Assembly: GCF_047974105.1 (NCBI RefSeq) | Contig: NZ_JBHYRS010000001.1 | Span: 1-64,000 of the forward strand | Direction of reading: 5' to 3' | From: Mitsuokella sp047974105 | GTDB taxonomy: Bacteria; Bacillota; Negativicutes; Selenomonadales; Selenomonadaceae | DNA length: 64,000 bases | Part shown: positions 57,521-64,000 of the stretch, one piece after another | Position numbering within the stretch: position 1 is the stretch's first letter | Layout: every line of letters starts with the position of its first letter | Translations under genes and position numbers: made by a program | Notes under the pieces: model-generated | The model's database searches: none | What the model was told of the DNA's origin: nothing | Seen by the model: only the letters and a program-made list of their open reading frames with translations

Positions 57521-58546
57521 TTATCTTTCTAAAAATCCTGCCATGTCACGCAAAATCCTGTGCAAAAGTTCATCAGCAGACTGGGCCGCGGGCTCGTACC
57601 AGTGAATGTATTTCATCTTGCGGTACCAGGTCAGCTGGCGTTTGGCAAAGCGGCGCGTGCCCCTTTTGATGGTCTCGACGGCCTCCGCGCGCGTCATTTC
57701 GCCCGCGAGGTACGCGGCCGTCTCCTTGTAGCCGATGCCCTTCATTGCGGGCATAGAGCGCGTGACCCCCGAAGCCAGCAGTCCCCTGACTTCTTCTTCG
57801 AGTCCCGAAGCAAACATAATATCGACACGCCTGTTGATGCGTTCGTAAAGAGCCTCGCGCTCCCACGAGAGACCGATGACAAACGCATCGTAGAAGAGAT
57901 TTTTCTGCAAATCTTCGGCATCTTCCGTGCCTTCGGCGTTTTCTGCAAACGATTTTTCGCGCGAGATGGTCTCGCCGAAATGTGCGAGCTCCAAAGCTCT
58001 TATGACGCGGCGCGGATTCTTCGCATCGACGAGGGCTGCGGCCTGCGGATTTTCCTGCTGAAGCAGGGCAAAGACGGCCTCCAGCCCTTCTTTCTCGGCC
58101 AGAGCCGTCATCTTTTGCCGAAAGTCCGCATGCGTGCCCGTCCCGTTGAACTGATAATGCTCGAGCAGGGCCTTGCTGTAAAGGCCCGTGCCGCCGGCAA
58201 GAATCGGAATCTTTCCCCTGCCGTTCAGCTCATGGATGATGGCTTCGGCCTGCTGCTGAAAGAGCGGCACGCTGTACGTTTCCGCCGGCTCGCAGATATC
58301 GATGAGGTGATGTTTTACGCCCTGCCGTTCCTCGTGCGTCGGCTTGGCCGAGCCTATGTCAAAGCCCTTGTAAACGAGCATCGAGTCGCCCGAGATGATT
58401 TCGGTATGCAAGGCCTTGGCGAGCTCAACCGAAAGTGCGGTCTTCCCTGAAGCCGTCGGCCCGAGAATGGCGATGAGTTTTTCACGCCGTTTTGAGCCGC
58501 CTGCCGCTGCGGATTTTCCTGAATTTGGCTGTACGGACCCGCTCAT
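57521..58546 (-). CDS. miaA: tRNA dimethylallyltransferase
   Basis: 341 residues. P-loop GPTASGKTALS, and DSMLVYKGFDIGSAKPTHEE. Adds a dimethylallyl group to A37 of tRNAs that read codons starting with U. A short insertion (SFAENAEGTEDAEDLQKN) of 9-bp coding repeats lies in a variable loop. The start overlaps the stop of the hydrolase gene (ATGA). Confidence 0.95.
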   Translation of the reverse strand: MSGSVQPNSGKSAAAGGSKRREKLIAILGPTASGKTALSVELAKALHTEIISGDSMLVYKGFDIGSAKPTHEERQGVKHHLIDICEPAETYSVPLFQQQAEAIIHELNGRGKIPILAGGTGLYSKALLEHYQFNGTGTHADFRQKMTALAEKEGLEAVFALLQQENPQAAALVDAKNPRRVIRALELAHFGETISREKSFAENAEGTEDAEDLQKNLFYDAFVIGLSWEREALYERINRRVDIMFASGLEEEVRGLLASGVTRSMPAMKGIGYKETAAYLAGEMTRAEAVETIKRGTRRFAKRQLTWYRKMKYIHWYEPAAQSADELLHRILRDMAGFLER

Positions 58547-59220
58547 TTGAGCTCCATGGACTGGCCCGGCTCGACGATATGAACCTCGGCGCGCGACATG
58601 GCCTCGGTGATTTCCTTATAATGGCGCACATCCTGATTGATGAGGGGCCACGTGTTGTAGTGAATCGGGATGACGTGACGGGCATTTAAGAGCTGCGCCG
58701 CCATGGCCGCATCCTCAAGGCCCATCGTGTAATTGTCGCCGATTGGCAGCAGCGCGTAGTCGAGCTGGTCTTTGTGGCCGATGAGCTGCATATCGCTGAA
58801 AAGCGCCGTATCGCCGGCAAAATAGACGACCTCGCCGCCCATGTAGACGACATAGCCGCAGGCGATGCCGCCCGCGACACCGGCACTGTGCTGCGCGAGC
58901 GTCATGCGCACTTTGCCGAACGGCAGCGTCAGCGAGCCGCCGAGATTCATCGGATGCTGCTTAAGGCCCGGCACGCGCTGCTCGCAGACCGCGAGCACCT
59001 CCGGGATGCCCACGAGCTCTGCCCCCGTGCGCGCCGCAATTTCCGGCGCATCGCCGAGATGGTCCGCATGAGCATGGCTGATGAGGATGTAATCGCAGTC
59101 GACATCCTCGGCCTTAATCGAAGCCTTTGGATTGCCCGTGAGGAACGGGTCAAAGAGCACCTTATATTTGCCATCATCCAGCAGAAAGGCCGAATGACCA
59201 TAATACGTAAAGTTCAGCAT
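58543..59220 (-). CDS. Metal-dependent hydrolase, UPF0173 family (metallo-beta-lactamase fold)
   Basis: 225 residues. Zinc motif SHAHADHLGDA, then FAGDTALFSDMQLIG and PIHYNTWP. UPF0173 proteins are widespread hydrolases with no settled substrate. Transcribed with miaA and hfq, and divergent from the thiamine gene. Confidence 0.88.
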   Translation of the reverse strand: MLNFTYYGHSAFLLDDGKYKVLFDPFLTGNPKASIKAEDVDCDYILISHAHADHLGDAPEIAARTGAELVGIPEVLAVCEQRVPGLKQHPMNLGGSLTLPFGKVRMTLAQHSAGVAGGIACGYVVYMGGEVVYFAGDTALFSDMQLIGHKDQLDYALLPIGDNYTMGLEDAAMAAQLLNARHVIPIHYNTWPLINQDVRHYKEITEAMSRAEVHIVEPGQSMELK

Positions 59221-59363
59221 AAATCACAACTCCCTTCGTTTGGTAAAAATTCCTGAGCTTGCCCGTCTTTTGCGGGCGTGTTATGCTATGGTTATCATTA
59301 TAGCATACTCCTCTGCGAAATTCCTGAAATTCCAGAATATAAGAGAAAATCGAGGTCTTCCCT

Positions 59364-60170
59364 ATGACGCAAAAAAATATGCAGGACAACGCAGCGTCCC
59401 AAGCATCCCAAGCAAGCCAAGCGGAACAGTTCTGCACCTTCGAGCTGCCGCAGCTCCTCATCATGCAGAAAAAAACAGCCCCGGCCGCTTCTGACGCTTT
59501 CGACGCGCCGGATATTTCGGCCTTTCAAGAAGCCTGCCTGCTCGTCAGCGGCGGCCGTGCGCCCGCAGGCAGCTGGCTGCAGGAAATGGCGGCAGGACGC
59601 GATGTCTGGGCCGTCGACCACGGGCTTGATGCCTGCCGCAAAGCGGGGATTCTCCCAGACCGCCTGATTGGTGACGGCGACAGTGCAAAGCCCGCATCCT
59701 GGCAGTGGGCCAAAGAGCAAAACGTCCCGATTGCCAAATTCCCAGTCGAGAAAGACGATACGGACACGCAGCTTGCCCTGAAGATGGCCAAAGGCGCCGG
59801 CTTTCCCGCTGCCATTGTCACGGGGGCCTTTGGCGGCCGCTTCGACCACGCACTGAGCACCATGATGAGCTGTGCGTTTGCGCCGCTGCCGTGCCTTGTG
59901 TCCGACGAGCGCGAAACTTTGGTCTTTGTGCGCGGCGGCGAAACGCTGCAGGTCACGCCAAAAATCGCGCCGAAGGCCATCTCGCTGCTGCCCTTCACCG
60001 CTGTCTGCGAAGGCGTGACGCTCCAAGGCACGCACTGGCCTCTCAAAAACGCCGTGCTGACGCAGAAAAGCATGCGCGCCGTCAGCAACGTGCTCGAAAA
60101 AGGCCATGACTCGCTGACGATTTCCCTAGAAGACGGCCTCTTGGGCCTCTGCTTTGTCTGGAAGGAATAA
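59364..60170 (+). CDS. thiN: Thiamine pyrophosphokinase
   Basis: 268 residues. Makes thiamine pyrophosphate. DRLIGDGDSAKP, FPVEKDDTDTQLALK and TGAFGGRFDHALS are the family motifs. The N-terminal 50 residues are unusual: they include ASQASQASQAEQ from 9-bp repeats and look disordered. The only plus-strand gene in the last 24 kb. Confidence 0.88.
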   Translation: MTQKNMQDNAASQASQASQAEQFCTFELPQLLIMQKKTAPAASDAFDAPDISAFQEACLLVSGGRAPAGSWLQEMAAGRDVWAVDHGLDACRKAGILPDRLIGDGDSAKPASWQWAKEQNVPIAKFPVEKDDTDTQLALKMAKGAGFPAAIVTGAFGGRFDHALSTMMSCAFAPLPCLVSDERETLVFVRGGETLQVTPKIAPKAISLLPFTAVCEGVTLQGTHWPLKNAVLTQKSMRAVSNVLEKGHDSLTISLEDGLLGLCFVWKE

Positions 60171-60180
60171 ACCGGAAAAC

Positions 60181-60996
60181 TCAGGCAAAGCGGCGCTGAC
60201 GCACGGCCTCGTAGAGCACGACGGCCGCCGAAATGCCGACGTTTAAAGACTCGGCTTTGCCGTACATCGGGATATAGACTTTTTTAGCCTCTTTGAGAAG
60301 CTCAGGAGAGACGCCATTGCCCTCATTGCCAAAGACGATGGCCGAAGGCCGCCTAAAGTCCACGGCAAAATGCGGTCTGGCCGTCTCATCGAGGGCCGTC
60401 GCAAGGAGCTGGCAGCCCTGCTTTTGGGCAAAATCCACGAGCTCCGCTGCCATCACATTCGTCACAATGGGCAGATGAAAGAACGAGCCCATCGTCGCGC
60501 GCACGGTCTTGTCGCCGAAGACATCGACCGAGCCCTTCGTGAAAATCACGCCGTCGGCGCCGACGGCATCGGCCGTGCGGATGATCGTGCCGGCGTTGCC
60601 GGGGTCCTGCACGCCGTCGAGCACGGCATAGAGAGGCTCCTGCCCCTGCTTTCTGCGCTTGGCAAGGCCCTCAAGGTTCTCCGTCTTCTGCTCCGCCGCG
60701 AGGAAAATGCCCTGCGGCGTGTCGGTCGCGGCGATTTTCTTTGCGAGCGATGCACTGGTTTCGTAAATGGGGCATTTTTTCTGCAGGGCCTTGAGAAGCT
60801 TCTGTCCGCGCTCCTTTTGCGCAAATTCCTCCGTATAGAGTGCAAAGCGCAGGGAAAAGTCCGACGCAGCCGCCATTTCCGCGAGGCGCAGCCCTTCCAC
60901 GCGGAATAAGCCTTCTTTCATGCGGTGCCTGCGCGCAAGCAGGCTCTGCATCAGCTTGATTTTCTTGTTAGCCGCGCTGTCAATGATCTCGGTCAT
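60181..60996 (-). CDS. SpoU/TrmH-type RNA 2'-O-methyltransferase
   Basis: 271 residues. The SPOUT knot carries the three family motifs: LDGVQDPGNAGTIIRTADAV, VFGNEGNGVSPEL and IPMYGKAESLNVGISAAVVL. It methylates a ribose in tRNA or rRNA; the exact target is not readable. Downstream of rplT, as in many Firmicutes. Confidence 0.9.
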   Translation of the reverse strand: MTEIIDSAANKKIKLMQSLLARRHRMKEGLFRVEGLRLAEMAAASDFSLRFALYTEEFAQKERGQKLLKALQKKCPIYETSASLAKKIAATDTPQGIFLAAEQKTENLEGLAKRRKQGQEPLYAVLDGVQDPGNAGTIIRTADAVGADGVIFTKGSVDVFGDKTVRATMGSFFHLPIVTNVMAAELVDFAQKQGCQLLATALDETARPHFAVDFRRPSAIVFGNEGNGVSPELLKEAKKVYIPMYGKAESLNVGISAAVVLYEAVRQRRFA

Positions 60997-61029
60997 GATA
61001 ATTTCCTTCTATTATATATAGCGATATAC

Positions 61030-61070
61030 AGAAAAGGCCCGGCGGGCAGCATATGCACCCGCTGGGCCTG
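61030..61070 (-). terminator. Terminator after rplT
   Basis: On the minus strand AGGCCCAGCGGGTGCA pairs with TGCCCGCCGGGCCT, followed by TTTTC. Perfect but for two mismatches. It ends the infC-rpmI-rplT transcript. Confidence 0.85.
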
Positions 61071-61089
61071 AATCATTTCAGAATGAATC

Positions 61090-61443
61090 TTACTGATTCT
61101 CTTTAGCAACAGCTACGAGCTGAGCAAAAGCCTTCTCATCGGAGATGGCGAGGTCAGCCAGCATCTTGCGGTTGACTTCAACACCAGCCTTCGTCAGGCC
61201 GTTGATGAGTTTGCTGTAGGAGATACCGTTCGTACGTGCAGCAGCATTGATACGAGCGATCCAGAGACGACGGAAGTTGCCCTTCTTCGCACGGCGGTCA
61301 CGGCGTGCGTAGTAGAGAGCCTTCATGACGGTCTCATTGGCTTTCTTGAACTGTTTGCTCTTGGAACCTTTGTAGCCCTTTGCGAGCTTCAGGATTTTCT
61401 TATGACGTCTATGTGCAGTCACGCCGACTTTAACTCTTGGCAT
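61090..61443 (-). CDS. rplT: Ribosomal protein L20
   Basis: 117 residues, MPRVKVGVTAHRRHKKILKL, then GYKGSKSKQFKKANETVMKA. Binds 23S rRNA early in assembly, and in Firmicutes represses its own operon through the leader. RBS AGGAGG. Confidence 0.97.
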   Translation of the reverse strand: MPRVKVGVTAHRRHKKILKLAKGYKGSKSKQFKKANETVMKALYYARRDRRAKKGNFRRLWIARINAAARTNGISYSKLINGLTKAGVEVNRKMLADLAISDEKAFAQLVAVAKENQ

Positions 61444-61494
61444 GTTTTTATCCTCCTAAATATATCAATCTTACCAAACGCGCAATCTTCTTGA

Positions 61495-61692
61495 TTAGCC
61501 GTTCGGGAGCATCGTCTTAACGCGGGCAAAATCAGCACCAGCAACGAGCGTTGCTTTGCGCAGATTGCGTTTACGTTTCGGAGATTTCTTCTCCAGGATG
61601 TGGCTCTTGAAAGCCTTGTTGCGTTTGAATTCACCGCTGCCCGTTACAGTAAAGCGTTTTGCGGCAGCTCTGCGAGTCTTAATTTTCGGCAT
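61495..61692 (-). CDS. rpmI: Ribosomal protein L35
   Basis: 65 residues from ATG 61692 (GGGAGG upstream). MPKIKTRRAAAKRFTVTGSG is the L35 start; an ATG at 61764 is inside infC. It overlaps the infC end by 14 bases. Confidence 0.97.
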   Translation of the reverse strand: MPKIKTRRAAAKRFTVTGSGEFKRNKAFKSHILEKKSPKRKRNLRKATLVAGADFARVKTMLPNG

Positions 61693-62257
61693 TGCTATTT
61701 CCTCCCATATTCTTCGTCTTTTGCGGCTTCTTTTTCGACGATTTCGCGACCTTCGGTGCGACAATCATCGTCATATTCTTACCCTCAAGTTTGGCATTGC
61801 GCTCAACGGAGACGGCATCCCCGAGGGCGGCAGCCACACGCGAGAGAACTTCCTTGCCAAGCTCCGGATGCGAAAGCTCACGGCCGCGGAACATGATCGT
61901 GACCTTGACCTTGTTTCCTTCCTCGACAAAGCGAAGTGCGTTCTTCAGCTTGACATCGAAGTCATGCTGTTCAATATTCGGGCGAAGTTTTACCTCTTTG
62001 ATGTTGATGACTTTCTGCTTCTTCTTGGCTTCCTTCTCCCGTTTCTGCTGTTCATAGCGGTACTTGCCAAAATCCATGATACGGCAGACCGGCGGCTTGG
62101 CCTTCGGTGCAACCTCGACGAGGTCGAGATGCTGTTCCTCGGCCATGCGCAGCGCTTCGCGCGTCGGCATGATGCCGAGCTGCTCACCCGTCGCGCTCGT
62201 CACGCGGACTTCGCGGATGTGGATCTGTTCGTTGATTCGTAACGATTCCCTGCTAAT
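61679..62257 (-). CDS. infC: Translation initiation factor IF-3, ATT start codon
   Basis: 192 residues counted from ATT 62257, which lies 8 bases after GGAGGTG. The protein then opens with I/M SRESLRINEQIHIREVRVTSATGEQ, as IF-3 proteins do, so the GTG at 62203 is not the start. The N-domain (LRMAEEQHLDLVEVAPKAKP) and C-domain (IMFRGRELSHPELGKEV) are complete. A rare AUU start lets IF-3 repress its own translation in E. coli. Confidence 0.95.
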   Translation of the reverse strand: MSRESLRINEQIHIREVRVTSATGEQLGIMPTREALRMAEEQHLDLVEVAPKAKPPVCRIMDFGKYRYEQQKREKEAKKKQKVINIKEVKLRPNIEQHDFDVKLKNALRFVEEGNKVKVTIMFRGRELSHPELGKEVLSRVAAALGDAVSVERNAKLEGKNMTMIVAPKVAKSSKKKPQKTKNMGGNSNAEN

Positions 62258-62305
62258 AGTGGAAACACCTCCTGATTAAAAACGTGACAAACCTGATAAA
62301 ATAAC

Positions 62306-62336
62306 ATAAAAAAGAGGCGGCACAAGGCCACCTCTC
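62306..62336 (-). terminator. Attenuator-type terminator in the infC leader
   Basis: On the minus strand AGAGGTGGC pairs with GCCGCCTCT (9 bp with one G-U), followed by TTTTTT. It lies about 50 bases upstream of infC, within the leader transcript. Confidence 0.85.
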
Positions 62337-62416
62337 AAAACATTCCTGTTATAAACCCAAGTGACTGTTCATCATCAGGTGAGAAGCGGTGGCTTCTTCT
62401 TGTTGCGTACTTGACT
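62337..62416 (-). promoter_or_regulatory. infC-rpmI-rplT leader (candidate L20 leader)
   Basis: 80 bases of leader RNA between the promoter and the terminator, able to fold (GAAGCCACCGCTTCTCAC and others). In Firmicutes, L20 binds the infC leader and promotes premature termination. The layout fits; a covariance search was not possible. Confidence 0.55.
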
Positions 62417-62445
62417 AGTATACCACGGCAGTCATGCCCTGTCAA
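62417..62445 (-). promoter_or_regulatory. Promoter of infC-rpmI-rplT
   Basis: On the minus strand TTGACA (62445-62440), 17 bases, TATACT (62422-62417): near-perfect consensus. Confidence 0.85.
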
Positions 62446-62463
62446 CACGATTTTGTCAAGTCA

Positions 62464-64000
62464 TTAATATTTCTTGGCTTTCGTCGCAATCTGGTCCTGC
62501 AGATAAGCAATGAAGTCCTCGACTTTCATCGTTTCGCTCTTCTGCTCGCCGTACTTGCGGACCGCGACCGTGCCGTTTTCCATCTCCTGGTCGCCGACGA
62601 CGAGGGAGTACGGCGTCTTGAGCATCTGGCTCTCGCGGATCTTCTTGCCGATCTTTTCGCTGCGGTCATCGACTTCAATGCGCAGGCCGAGGTCGAACAT
62701 CTTCTTGCGGAGCTCATGCGCGTAGTCAGCCTGCTTGTCCGTGATTGGCAGGATGCGGGCCTGTACCGGAGCGAGCCAGGTTGGGAATGCACCGGCGTAG
62801 TTCTCGATGAGAATGCCGATGAAGCGTTCGATGGAGCCGTAAACAACGCGGTGCAGCATGACCGTGCGGTGTTTCTCGCCGTCTTCGCCGACATACGTCA
62901 GGTCGAATTTCTCCGGCATCAGCATATCGAGCTGAATCGTACCGCACTGCCACGTACGGCCAATCGAATCCTTGAGGTGGAAGTCGATTTTCGGGCCGTA
63001 GAACGCGCCGTCGCCTTCGTTGACAACGTATTTGAGGCCGCGGTGCTCCAGGGCGTTGCGCAGGGCTGCCGTGGATTTCTCCCAAATTTCGTCCGAACCC
63101 ATCGAATCATCCGGACGCGTCGAGAGCTCGGCGACGTACGTCAGGCCGAACGTGTTGTAGACTTCATCGAAGAGGTCGATCGTGTGCTGGATTTCTTCTT
63201 CGATCTGGTCCGGCGTAACGAAGAGATGCGCATCGTCCTGCGTGAAGTTGCGGACGCGGAACAGGCCGTGGAGCTCGCCGGATTTCTCATGGCGATGAAC
63301 GAGGCCGAGTTCGCCGAGGCGCAGCGGCAGGTCGCGGTAGCTGTGCTGCTTCGAATTGTAGACGAGCATGCCGCCCGGGCAGTTCATCGGCTTAATCGCG
63401 TAATCTTCGCCGTCAATCTTCGTGAAGTACATGTTCTCTTTGTAGTGGTCCCAGTGACCGGAAGTCTCCCAGAGTTTGCGGTTCAGGATCATCGGGGTCT
63501 TGATTTCCTGATAGCCGTAGCGGCGATGTACTTCGCGCCAGTAGTTGATGAGTTCGTTGCGGATAACCATGCCGTTCGGATGGAAGAACGGGAAGCCCGG
63601 GCCTTCCTCATGCAGGCTGAAGAGGTCGAGCTGCTTGCCGAGCTTGCGGTGGTCGCGCTTCTTGGCTTCTTCGAGCATGTGCAGGTAGGCATCGAGGTCG
63701 GCCTGTTTCTCAAAGGCCGTGCCGTAGATGCGCTGCAGCATCTTGTTGTGCTCGTCGCCGCGCCAGTAAGCACCGGCGATGCTCATGAGCTTCAGGGCCT
63801 TGACCTTGCCCGTCGAAACGACGTGCGGGCCGGCGCAGAGGTCCGTGAATTCGCCCTGCGTGTACATCGTGATTTTTTCGCCTTCCGGCAGGTCGTTTAT
63901 GAGCTCGACCTTGTACGTCTCACCCTTCTCCTCGAAGAACTTCAGGGCCTCTTCGCGGCTGACTTCCTTGCGCTCGAGCTTGAGGTTCTCCTTGACGATC
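62464..64000 (-). CDS. thrS: Threonyl-tRNA synthetase (5' end beyond the window)
   Basis: 512 visible residues; the frame is open to the window edge (VKENLKLERKEVSREEALKF), and full ThrS is about 640. The class II catalytic core has TPMILNRKLWETSGHWDHY, MNCPGGMLVYNSKQHSYRDLP and RVRNFTQDDAHLFV; the zinc ligands include the Cys of MNCPG. The C-terminal anticodon-binding domain ends PVQARILPITDKQADYA. Upstream editing domain only partly visible (GEFTDLCAGPHV). The infC promoter begins about 20 bases after its stop. Confidence 0.96.
   Translation of the reverse strand, partial: IVKENLKLERKEVSREEALKFFEEKGETYKVELINDLPEGEKITMYTQGEFTDLCAGPHVVSTGKVKALKLMSIAGAYWRGDEHNKMLQRIYGTAFEKQADLDAYLHMLEEAKKRDHRKLGKQLDLFSLHEEGPGFPFFHPNGMVIRNELINYWREVHRRYGYQEIKTPMILNRKLWETSGHWDHYKENMYFTKIDGEDYAIKPMNCPGGMLVYNSKQHSYRDLPLRLGELGLVHRHEKSGELHGLFRVRNFTQDDAHLFVTPDQIEEEIQHTIDLFDEVYNTFGLTYVAELSTRPDDSMGSDEIWEKSTAALRNALEHRGLKYVVNEGDGAFYGPKIDFHLKDSIGRTWQCGTIQLDMLMPEKFDLTYVGEDGEKHRTVMLHRVVYGSIERFIGILIENYAGAFPTWLAPVQARILPITDKQADYAHELRKKMFDLGLRIEVDDRSEKIGKKIRESQMLKTPYSLVVGDQEMENGTVAVRKYGEQKSETMKVEDFIAYLQDQIATKAKKY

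Overview
The window is bacterial chromosome that most resembles a Negativicutes/Selenomonadales genome (a Selenomonas, Mitsuokella or Megasphaera relative). I infer this from the gene set and order, not from a search. The pointers are Firmicutes-type ylm/sepF/divIVA and infC-rpmI-rplT clusters, a SAM-I riboswitch on metK, TRAP transport genes, and a type I-E CRISPR system whose Cas2 carries a DnaQ domain.

Positions 1-26,900 are an accessory region, visibly poorer in GC than the rest. It opens with the end of an IS66-type transposase. CRISPR array 1 (400-10320, 140 visible repeat copies) follows, interrupted by an intact IS3-family element and one assembly gap. Next is a complete type I-E cas operon on the minus strand (cas3-cse1-cse2-cas7-cas5-cas6e-cas1-cas2/dnaQ, 19953 down to 10432). 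CRISPR array 2 (20044-24808, 78 visible repeat copies, one gap) lies on the other side. By repeat orientation and leader position, both arrays and the operon are read from right to left. The leader of array 1 adjoins the 3' end of cas2. The leader of array 2 lies at 24809-24900, and an IS110/IS1111-type element with a candidate guide-RNA region sits just beyond it. A TnpB remnant and an Rpn-type nuclease gene close the mobile zone.

Positions 27,900-39,900 are metabolic and accessory chromosome. They hold a DctPQM TRAP transporter operon with a candidate operator, a dihydrolipoamide-dehydrogenase-like flavoprotein, a small secreted protein and a DUF5662 protein. After these comes a plus-strand cluster: XRE-cupin regulator, class III aminotransferase, cytidylate-kinase-like protein, APC permease and iron alcohol dehydrogenase. 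The cluster may degrade an omega-amino acid such as GABA.

Positions 39,900-64,000 are conserved housekeeping genes, almost all on the minus strand: metK, pyrR, rluD, lspA, divIVA, ylmH, proC, sepF, yggS, pgeF, two radical SAM genes, nrdR, rodZ, iscS/iscR, rarA, dut, hfq, miaA, a metallo-hydrolase, a tRNA/rRNA methyltransferase and rplT-rpmI-infC. A partial thrS runs off the end. Only the thiamine pyrophosphokinase gene is on the plus strand.

The most notable observations are the two very long arrays with near-identical leaders and repeats that grade into one another, the exonuclease-fused Cas2, spacers hitting the same targets from both arrays, the IS3 insertion that splits one spacer with a clean 3-bp duplication, and the IS1111-type element with subterminal repeats and a structured 3' non-coding region.
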